DNA of 64,000 nt from Amycolatopsis vastitatis. Lineage in GTDB: Bacteria > Actinomycetota > Actinomycetes > Mycobacteriales > Pseudonocardiaceae. Each line of letters starts with the position of its first letter. Position 1 is the first letter of the stretch. The notes under the pieces were generated by a model. That model was not told where the DNA came from, made no database searches, and was given only the letters and a program-made list of their open reading frames with translations. The stretch covers positions 62,001 through 126,000 of the forward strand of contig NZ_NMUL01000033.1 of NCBI RefSeq assembly GCF_002234595.1, read 5' to 3'. Below are positions 58,453 to 64,000 of the stretch, one piece after another. The position numbers and the translations under genes were made by a program.

Positions 58453-59700
58453 CTACTTCGCCGCGGCGGCGGTCGCCTGCGCGGCCGAAAGCGCGGCGCC
58501 GGGGGCTTTCGACCCGGTCAGCGCGGCCTGCACGGCACCCCAGAGAGGCTCCGAGATCCGCGGGTAGCGGGTGCCGAGGTTGTCGCCGGTGCGGCCCTTC
58601 GCGACCTTGACCGCGTCGACCCACACCTTCAGCTCCGGCTGGGCGGCGACCTGCTTCTCCTGCACGGACGGCACGGCGGAGACGTAGGTCAGCGCCGAGT
58701 CGGAGTCGAGGACGTTGGCGGGGCTGGTCAGGCAGGACGCGATCTTGCCCGCGGTCTTCTCGGCGTCCGGGCTGCTCTGGGCCGGCACGGTGACGAACTC
58801 GCCGCCGGTCGGTGCCGGGGCCGCTCCCCCGGCGCGTCCCGGGATCGGGAGGACGCCGTACTCGAAGCCTGCTTTCTTCGCGTTCTGCAGCTGCCAGGTC
58901 CCGTTCTCGGCGAAGGCGTAGTCGCCGGTCGCGAACTCCTGCCAGCTGGTGGTCTGCGTGTTGCCGACGACGGAGTTCGGGGCGTACCCCTGGTCCAGCC
59001 AGGACTTCCACTGCGTGAGCGCCGAGACGGCGTCGGCCGAAGAAACGTCGGTCAGGTTCGCTCCCGCGCCCCAGAACCACGGGAGGAACTGGAAGGTGCC
59101 TTCCTCGGTGCCGATGGCGGAGAACGTGATGCCCTTCTTGCCGGCGGTCTTCACCTTCGCCAGCGCCGCGTCGAGCGAGGCCCAGTCCCGGACCGACGCC
59201 GGGTCGACGCCGGCCGCGGTCAGCACCTTCTTGTTGTAGTACAGCGCGAGCGTGTTCGCGCCGATCGGCACGCCGTACACCTGGCCCTTGACGTCGGCGG
59301 CGGCGAGCAGGTTCGGGGCCACCTGCGCCGCGTCGAGGCCGGTGTCCTGGTTGGACTTCAGCACCCCGGCCTCGGCCAGCGTGGAGACCACGGGGTTGTC
59401 CACCACCAGCACGTTCGGTGCCGTGTTCTGCTGGGCGGCGAGCAGCACCTTGTTGGTGAGGTCGGTCGTGTCGAACGCCTGACGCGAGATTTTCACGCCG
59501 GCCTCGGCGCCGCACTTGTCGATGACCTTCGCCCACGCGGAGCTCGCGTCGAACTGCGGGTAGGGGTCCCAGACCGCGAAGGCGCCGTTCGCGCCCGTCC
59601 CGCCGGAACCCGCGGCGGGGGTTGTCCCCGAGGAGCACGCGGCCACGGTCGTGACGGCGACGGCCGCCGACAACAGCCGGATGAGGGGGAGACGCTTCAT
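58453..59700 (-). CDS. Sugar-binding lipoprotein of the ABC transporter
   Basis: A 415-residue extracellular solute-binding protein (SBP family 1). The lipobox VAAC ends at C22, so it is lipid-anchored. Cluster-1 features include EAGVKISRQAFDTTDLTNKV, GQVYGVPIGANTLALYYNKK, FAENGTWQLQNA and the C-terminal Ala-rich tail. First gene of the uptake operon; a TCGAACCGGTTCGA operator is 55 nt upstream of the ATG. Confidence 0.93.
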   Translation of the reverse strand: MKRLPLIRLLSAAVAVTTVAACSSGTTPAAGSGGTGANGAFAVWDPYPQFDASSAWAKVIDKCGAEAGVKISRQAFDTTDLTNKVLLAAQQNTAPNVLVVDNPVVSTLAEAGVLKSNQDTGLDAAQVAPNLLAAADVKGQVYGVPIGANTLALYYNKKVLTAAGVDPASVRDWASLDAALAKVKTAGKKGITFSAIGTEEGTFQFLPWFWGAGANLTDVSSADAVSALTQWKSWLDQGYAPNSVVGNTQTTSWQEFATGDYAFAENGTWQLQNAKKAGFEYGVLPIPGRAGGAAPAPTGGEFVTVPAQSSPDAEKTAGKIASCLTSPANVLDSDSALTYVSAVPSVQEKQVAAQPELKVWVDAVKVAKGRTGDNLGTRYPRISEPLWGAVQAALTGSKAPGAALSAAQATAAAAK

Positions 59701-59754
59701 GAGGAGGTCCTTCCTGTCGGCACCTGCGACGACCTGGAGGCGGTCGACCCGTCA

Positions 59755-59768
59755 TCGAACCGGTTCGA
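59755..59768. promoter_or_regulatory. LacI operator 1, TCGAACCGGTTCGA
   Basis: A perfect 14-bp palindrome with the CG centre typical of LacI/GalR operators, between the divergent binding-protein and lacI genes. Near-identical copies are at 59865 and 60948. Confidence 0.85.
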
Positions 59769-59864
59769 CGCTGGATAGCGGCGTCACCGTAAACCGCGAG
59801 CCGGGTCCGACGCAATACTCACTTCCTCAGGAGGTCAGGCCCATGCATTACCATCGACGCGACG

Positions 59865-59878
59865 TCGAACCGGTTCTG
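59865..59878. promoter_or_regulatory. LacI operator 2, imperfect copy
   Basis: TCGAACCGGTTC followed by TG instead of GA: 12 of 14 bases of the operator, 22 nt before the chosen lacI start at 59900. Suggests autoregulation and argues for the downstream start codon. Confidence 0.65.
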
Positions 59879-59899
59879 GCGACCGGGGTCAGGAGCGGC

Positions 59900-60925
59900 A
59901 TGAACATCGGGGAGATCGCCCGGCGCGCGGGAGTTTCGCGCAGCACCGTGTCCTACGCCCTCAGCGGCAAGCGACCGGTTTCGGCGGCCACCGTGCAGCG
60001 CATCAACGACGTCATCGCCGAACTCGGCTACCGGCCCAACGCCAGCGCCCGCGCGCTGGCCGAAGGCCGCACGCGCACCCTCGGCCTGGTCGTGCCCCCG
60101 GCCAGCCGCCGGCTGACCGACGTCCAGCTGGGGTTCGTCGGCAGCGTCGTCGACGCGGCCGCCGCCCACGACCTCGACGTCCTGCTCTCCCCCAGCGGCG
60201 GCGACCACGACCGCTCGTTCGAGCGCATCGTCACCGGGCGGCGGGTCGACGGCGTGATCCTGATGGAGATCCTCCTCGAAGACCCGCGGGTGGAGCGGCT
60301 GAGCCAGGCGAGCCTGCCGTTCGTCACCATCGGCCACGTCGAGCACCCCGGCGCGTCCTGGTGGGTCGACGTCGACTACGGCGCCCTGATCACGCGCTGC
60401 GTGCACCACCTCGCCGACCTCGGCCACGAGGAGGTCGTGCTCATCAACCGGTCGGCCGAACTCGTCGCCGCGGGCTACGGCCCCGCCCTGCGTTCGGCGA
60501 CCGGCTTCCTGGAGGCCACGGCCGCGCGCGGTCTCACCGCGCGCACCGTGTGCTGCGCGGACGACGCGGCCGCCGGCCTGGCCTGCTTCGAAGAGATCCG
60601 CACGCAATGGCCGTCGGTGACCGCGGCGGTCACGATCAACGAAGCCGCACTGCCCGGCGTCCAGCGTGCCCTGCACCGGGCCGGGCTCGAAGTGCCGCGT
60701 GACTTCTCGCTCACCGGCGTCATCGCCGAGCGGCTGGCCGAGGACTTCCACCCGCCGCTCACCGCGGCCGACGTGCCGGCCGTGGAGCTGGGCCGGCTGG
60801 CCGTCGACCTGCTTCTGGCACAGATCGCCGATCCTGCCGCAAGGGACGCCGCGCCGCGGCACGCCCTGCTCGAGCCGCCGATCTCACTGCGGTCCAGCAC
60901 CGGCGCCCGCCCGCGCCACGCCTGA
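59900..60925 (+). CDS. LacI-family repressor of the sugar operon
   Basis: A 341-residue LacI/GalR protein: DNA-binding helix-turn-helix at residues 1-25 (MNIGEIARRAGVSRSTVSYA), hinge helix NASARALAEGRT and a periplasmic-binding-protein-like effector domain ending in TAADVPAVELGRLAVDLLL. ATG 59900 places the domain at the N terminus and has AGGAG 4 nt upstream; ATG 59843 (AGGAGG at 8 nt) would add 19 residues spanning operator 2. Divergent from the uptake operon it should repress until the sugar binds. Confidence 0.92.
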   Translation: MNIGEIARRAGVSRSTVSYALSGKRPVSAATVQRINDVIAELGYRPNASARALAEGRTRTLGLVVPPASRRLTDVQLGFVGSVVDAAAAHDLDVLLSPSGGDHDRSFERIVTGRRVDGVILMEILLEDPRVERLSQASLPFVTIGHVEHPGASWWVDVDYGALITRCVHHLADLGHEEVVLINRSAELVAAGYGPALRSATGFLEATAARGLTARTVCCADDAAAGLACFEEIRTQWPSVTAAVTINEAALPGVQRALHRAGLEVPRDFSLTGVIAERLAEDFHPPLTAADVPAVELGRLAVDLLLAQIADPAARDAAPRHALLEPPISLRSSTGARPRHA

Positions 60926-60947
60926 CCGGTCCTGGTTTTACCGCGGG

Positions 60948-60961
60948 TCGAACCGGTTCGA
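60948..60961. promoter_or_regulatory. LacI operator 3, TCGAACCGGTTCGA
   Basis: Identical to operator 1, but located 22 nt downstream of the lacI stop with no adjacent gene start (nearest is 61298). May control the hydrolase at 61298 or be the remnant of a lost promoter. Confidence 0.8.
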
Positions 60962-60991
60962 TGCCTTGTCCTTCCCGCTCTGTCCGCAGCA

Positions 60992-61010
60992 CCGCGGTTT
61001 CGGACCGCGG
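60992..61010 (+). terminator. Stem-loop terminator after lacI
   Basis: A perfect 7-bp stem, CCGCGGT and ACCGCGG, with a TTCGG loop, 66 nt after the lacI stop. Short but GC-only. Confidence 0.5.
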
Positions 61011-61297
61011 CACCGGGATAATCACAGCCCGAGGGGGCTGCCGACCGTGCTGAGAGGCTTCGATGTCTTCCCTCGACCACTTGATCATCACCGTCGTCGG
61101 CGCCCGCCGGGCGGAAGCCCGTGAGCTTGCGCCCGCACCGGGACGCGACACGCGCCGCCGTTCAGGCGCCCGGAAACAGCGCTGGGGCTCACCGAACCCG
61201 GAGCCCGGACGCGGTGAGGCGAAACCGGAGTAGCCGGGCTTGTGGTCCGGACCGCGGGCCCCCTACGGTGGGGCCGGGTCGACGCGGGGAGGGCACT

Positions 61298-62704
61298 GTG
61301 CGGGTTTTCGGGGCGGTCCTGGTGAGCGCTTTCCTCCTGGCCGGCGGCACACCCGCCCTGGCGGCCACCGATTGGTCGCCGTCACCGATCGCCTGGACGG
61401 CCTGCCCCGACGACCCGGACAGTCCCCAGCCGCCGGACGGCGAGTGCGGCACACTGCGGGTGCCCCTGGACTGGGACCGCCCGTGGGGACCCACCATCGA
61501 CCTCGCGGTCGCCCGGCACCGGGCCACCGATCCCGCGCACCGGCTCGGCGTGCTCGTGGCCGACGCCGGCGGCCCCGGCAGTTCGGGCGCGGAGTTCGCG
61601 CTGGCCTCGGGCTACTTCAGCCCGGAGGTCCGCGCCCGGTTCGACGTCGTGGGCTTCGACCTGCGCGGGACCGGCCGCAGCTCGTTCATCCGGTGCGAGG
61701 ACGGCGCCGCCCCGCCGAACGACGAACCCGCCGACCGTGCGGAGTTCGAGACCCTGCGCCGGTACAGCCGGCAGGCGATCGCCGACTGCCGCGCCCGCAA
61801 CCTGCCGGTCTTCGACCACGCCGACACCGCCGTCAACGCCCAGGACCTGGACGCCGTCCGCCGTGCCCTCGGCGAAGACAAGATCAGCTTCCATGGCATC
61901 TCCTACGGCACGCTGCTCGGCCAGCAGTACGCCGAAAAGCACGGTGACCGGGTCCGGGCGATGGTGCTGGACAGCAGCATCGACCACAGCGCGGACGTCC
62001 GGCGCTTCATGGGCGACCGGGCCACCGCCGCGGACCAGCTGTTCCGGCAGTTCGCCGCGTGGTGCGACCGGACCACGACCTGCGCGCTGCACGGCCGGGA
62101 CGTCGTGGCCACCTGGGAGCAGGCGCTCGCCGTCGCCGACGGGATGCCGATGCCGCGCAACTGGTTGCCGGACCGGGTGTTCTCGGACATGTACGGCCCG
62201 AACTGGGACGACGTGGCCCAGGTGATCGCCGAAACCGTGGCCGGCCGGGCGCCGGTGACGGCCCAGTTCGAGTACAACTACCGGTCGATCCGGCTGGCCG
62301 TCGTCTGCCAGGACTTCGACCTCCGGATCGGGACCTTCGCCCAGTACTCCGCGTTGCACGCCGAAGAGCTGCGCCGGGCCCCGCTCATGCGAGGCCGCAC
62401 GATCGGCCACGAGGAAGCCACCACGTGCCTCGGACTCCCCGGGCCGCCCGCGAACCCGCCGCACCGGCTGAACATCCCGCGCGCGCCGCGAATCCTGCTG
62501 TTGAACGCCCGGTACGACCCGGCGACCCCGCATCCCTGGGCGGAGAACATCCACCGCCAGGCACCGGCGAACACCACCCTGGTGACCTACGAAGGCTCCG
62601 GGCACAGCATCTACCCGCGGACCACCTGCACCAGGGCGGCCGTGGACCGCTACCTGCTGACGCTGGAGGCGCCCCGCCGCGACGTCAGCTGCCCGGAGGC
62701 CTGA
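61298..62704 (+). CDS. Secreted alpha/beta hydrolase of the tripeptidyl-aminopeptidase type
   Basis: A 468-residue exported hydrolase and distant paralogue of the one at 8456. Signal peptide about 1-23 (ending TPALAATDW); GECGTLRVPLDWDRPWGPTI; oxyanion DAGGPGSSG; FDLRGTGRSSF; nucleophile S202 in HGISYGTLLG; acid region LLLNARYDPATPHPWAENI; His in YEGSGHSIYPRTTC. Start GTG 61298 with GGGGAGGG upstream gives the signal peptide. Its last 20 bases overlap, tail to tail, the DUF4255 gene. Confidence 0.88.
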   Translation: MRVFGAVLVSAFLLAGGTPALAATDWSPSPIAWTACPDDPDSPQPPDGECGTLRVPLDWDRPWGPTIDLAVARHRATDPAHRLGVLVADAGGPGSSGAEFALASGYFSPEVRARFDVVGFDLRGTGRSSFIRCEDGAAPPNDEPADRAEFETLRRYSRQAIADCRARNLPVFDHADTAVNAQDLDAVRRALGEDKISFHGISYGTLLGQQYAEKHGDRVRAMVLDSSIDHSADVRRFMGDRATAADQLFRQFAAWCDRTTTCALHGRDVVATWEQALAVADGMPMPRNWLPDRVFSDMYGPNWDDVAQVIAETVAGRAPVTAQFEYNYRSIRLAVVCQDFDLRIGTFAQYSALHAEELRRAPLMRGRTIGHEEATTCLGLPGPPANPPHRLNIPRAPRILLLNARYDPATPHPWAENIHRQAPANTTLVTYEGSGHSIYPRTTCTRAAVDRYLLTLEAPRRDVSCPEA

Positions 62705-63464
62705 TCCCCGGCGCCGGGCCGGTCTCCTCGACCTTCCCCTGCCGCTGCCCGTCGACCGCCAGCTCGTCGCCGACTTCCGCGGCGACGACGAAGGTCCCGT
62801 CCTCGCCCACCGTGGTGGCGCCACGCGGGGTCGAGACGACGGTGCCGGGTGCGGCGGCGCTGTGGCCGCCGACGAACAGGCGGTTCTCGGGTGCCGAGCC
62901 GGTCGGTGTCACGGCGACCTGGTACCGCTCCACCGGCTCGCCAACCGGGACGAGCAGCGCACTGTCCACAGTGGCCGTCACGGTGATGTCGAGTCCCGGC
63001 TTGAGCTGGCCACCCAGTGCCGACCAGAAGTCCGAGTTGTCCCGGCCGTCGCCCGCGCCGACCTCGATCGACGGCAGCGGCCGCACGGCCTGGTAGGCCC
63101 CGCGCAGGTAGCGGCTCTCCAGCTCCGGGTGCCGCAGGAACACCGCGAGGGCGTCGCCCAGCAGCGAGTGCTCGTCCCGGATGTCGGAGGTCCACGCGGT
63201 GACCAGGTACCGGCAGTCCACCCGCGGCAGCCTCACCCGCCGGTACCGCGCCCCGTCGGCGCCGGCGACCGTCTCCACGCCGAACTCACGGTCGCCGAGG
63301 TTGCGCCGCACGTCCCACAGGTAGAGGTTCAGCGTCGGCCGGGACACCTTGGCGGCCCAGTCCTTGTCCGGCGCGGCGAAGGCGACGTCGACCTCCCGCT
63401 TGGCCACCGGGACGACGGTGGCGCGCAGGAACTCCTCCAGCGACTCGTCAAGCAGGTGCAGCAT
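62685..63464 (-). CDS. DUF4255 (Pvc16_N-like) protein of a contractile injection system
   Basis: A 259-residue protein. The N terminus LLDESLEEFLRATVVPVAKR, then VSRPTLNLYLWDVRRNLGDR and YLVTAWTSDIRDEHSLLGDA are characteristic of DUF4255/Pvc16_N proteins, which cap or terminate the tube of extracellular contractile injection systems. The C-terminal third is a beta-rich extra domain. The start codon overlaps the AAA+ gene 3' end by 17 nt, the usual eCIS order. Confidence 0.85.
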   Translation of the reverse strand: MLHLLDESLEEFLRATVVPVAKREVDVAFAAPDKDWAAKVSRPTLNLYLWDVRRNLGDREFGVETVAGADGARYRRVRLPRVDCRYLVTAWTSDIRDEHSLLGDALAVFLRHPELESRYLRGAYQAVRPLPSIEVGAGDGRDNSDFWSALGGQLKPGLDITVTATVDSALLVPVGEPVERYQVAVTPTGSAPENRLFVGGHSAAAPGTVVSTPRGATTVGEDGTFVVAAEVGDELAVDGQRQGKVEETGPAPGIRPPGS

Positions 63465-64000
63465 CGTCGTCCCCGTTCACCAGTGGGAAGTACGGGCCGA
63501 ACTCGGCCTCCGTCCGCAGCCGGCCCAGTTTCTGGAACTCGCGCTTGAGGGCCAGCGCCACACGGTCCATCGTCACGGCCGCGCCGTCCTCGGCGGCGAG
63601 GAACGCCGCGCCGAGCGCCGCGTTGCGGATCACCCCGCCGGTGACGCGGAACTGCCGGGCGAGGAAGTCGAAGTCGAGCCGCTCGCCCAGCGGCGCGCCG
63701 GCCGGGAAGGCGCGCTCCCAGATCAGCCGTCGCCGCCGCTCGTCCGGGGGTTCGAAGTCCACCGCCACCGAGATCCGCCGCAGGAACGCGTCGTCGATGT
63801 TGCGCTGCAGGTTGGTGGCGAGGACGACCAGCCCTTGGTAGGCCTCCAGGCGTTGCAGCAGGTAGGCGACCTCGATGTTGGCGTACCGGTCGTGCGCGTC
63901 GGAGACCTCCGAGCGCTTGCCGAACAGCGCGTCGGCCTCGTCGAAGAACAGCACGAGGTCCCCGGCGGACGCGGCACCGAAGATCCGCTCGAGGTTCTTC
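63448..64000 (-). CDS. AAA+ ATPase of a contractile injection system, C-terminal part
   Basis: The gene runs off the right edge, so the Walker A region is missing; 183 C-terminal residues remain. Walker B is LVLFFDEADALFGKRSEV, sensor 1 is VVLATNLQRN, and the arginine-finger region is IDDAFLRRISVAVDFEPPDE, with the lid GGVIRNAALGAAF. AAA+ ATPases of this kind adjoin DUF4255 genes in eCIS loci and may assist assembly. No stop or frameshift inside. Confidence 0.88.
   Translation of the reverse strand, partial: KNLERIFGAASAGDLVLFFDEADALFGKRSEVSDAHDRYANIEVAYLLQRLEAYQGLVVLATNLQRNIDDAFLRRISVAVDFEPPDERRRRLIWERAFPAGAPLGERLDFDFLARQFRVTGGVIRNAALGAAFLAAEDGAAVTMDRVALALKREFQKLGRLRTEAEFGPYFPLVNGDDDAAPA

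Larger units (their letters stand above)
60926..61297. other. 372-nt intergenic region: third LacI operator and lacI terminator
   Basis: It contains the perfect palindrome TCGAACCGGTTCGA at 60948-60961 and a stem-loop CCGCGGT / ACCGCGG with TTCGG loop at 60992-61010, a likely lacI terminator. A short open frame (ATG near 61062, about 57 codons, beginning MSSLDHLIITVV) resembles the start of a glyoxalase-type protein but soon loses sense. I see no convincing gene. The next gene's ribosome site begins at about 61286. Confidence 0.7.

Noticed and set aside
58445..59815. A 776-residue fusion of the MalF-type permease with an upstream domain
   Set aside because: The upstream part is the binding-protein gene read in another frame; the lipoprotein on the same strand is full length.
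61062..61235. Short frame starting MSSLDHLIITVV, possible glyoxalase/VOC gene
   Set aside because: Sense is lost after about 12 residues, no domain follows, and it ends after about 57 codons. Possibly a remnant, but unsupported.

Overview
High GC, GTG and TTG starts, many 4-nt ATGA/GTGA gene overlaps, actinobacterial families (FurA-KatG, DUF222/13E12 HNH protein, heterodimeric CrtYc/CrtYd lycopene cyclase, CBM2 cellulases, sugar ABC operon with no ATPase gene) and a hybrid NRPS/PKS locus point to a filamentous actinomycete of Amycolatopsis/Pseudonocardiaceae type. I see no tRNA, rRNA, CRISPR array or insertion sequence.

Layout. 1-3.1 kb: start of a GMC oxidoreductase under a palindromic promoter site, a TetR regulator, a SnoaL-like protein, then folA and thyA. 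3.2-6.7 kb: furA-katG and, directly behind the katG terminator, an alginate-lyase gene that has lost its secretion signal. 6.7-16.6 kb: housekeeping and accessory enzymes (LLM flavoprotein, secreted peptidase-like hydrolase, AhpD-like protein, expansin-CBM2, amidase, beta-lactamase-fold esterase) with TetR regulators. 16.6-30.4 kb: a carotenoid island with two divergent arms. One arm has CruF-, CruG- and CrtD-like genes; the other is crtE-I-B-Yc-Yd-methyltransferase-crtU. A Rieske/DUF5914 protein and a LitR/CarH-like B12-type MerR regulator lie beside it. Together they predict a monocyclic, probably aromatic, glycosylated carotenoid.

30.4-48.1 kb: a compact NRPS/PKS cluster that begins exactly where the last carotenoid-operon gene is cut off after about 73 codons. 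It consists of a 2596-residue NRPS (A-PCP-C-A-PCP-E-C-PCP), an 1802-residue PKS-NRPS (KS, wrecked AT, ACP-C-PCP-degenerate E), a KAS III-like protein, and a divergent cassette ACP/FkbI/FkbH/FkbK. The cassette should make hydroxymalonyl-ACP, since no FkbG methyltransferase is present. Two C-PCP modules have no adenylation domain, no thioesterase is present, and the only AT lacks its serine. This is the best candidate for an undescribed system in the window.

48.2-64 kb: an alcohol dehydrogenase, a small membrane protein with a perfect 22-bp TetR-type palindrome, a GH9 cellulase, a DUF222 HNH protein, a sugar-uptake operon (binding protein, two permeases, a glycosidase whose 3' third has foreign codon usage) and its LacI regulator with three matching operator sites, another secreted hydrolase, and at the right edge two genes (DUF4255 protein, AAA+ ATPase) of a contractile-injection-system locus.

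Regulatory logic visible in the DNA: the expansin and the GH9 cellulase, 42 kb apart, share CebR-type TGGGAGCGCTCCCA boxes. The sugar operon uses TCGAACCGGTTCGA. The GMC promoter contains a match to the KstR consensus.
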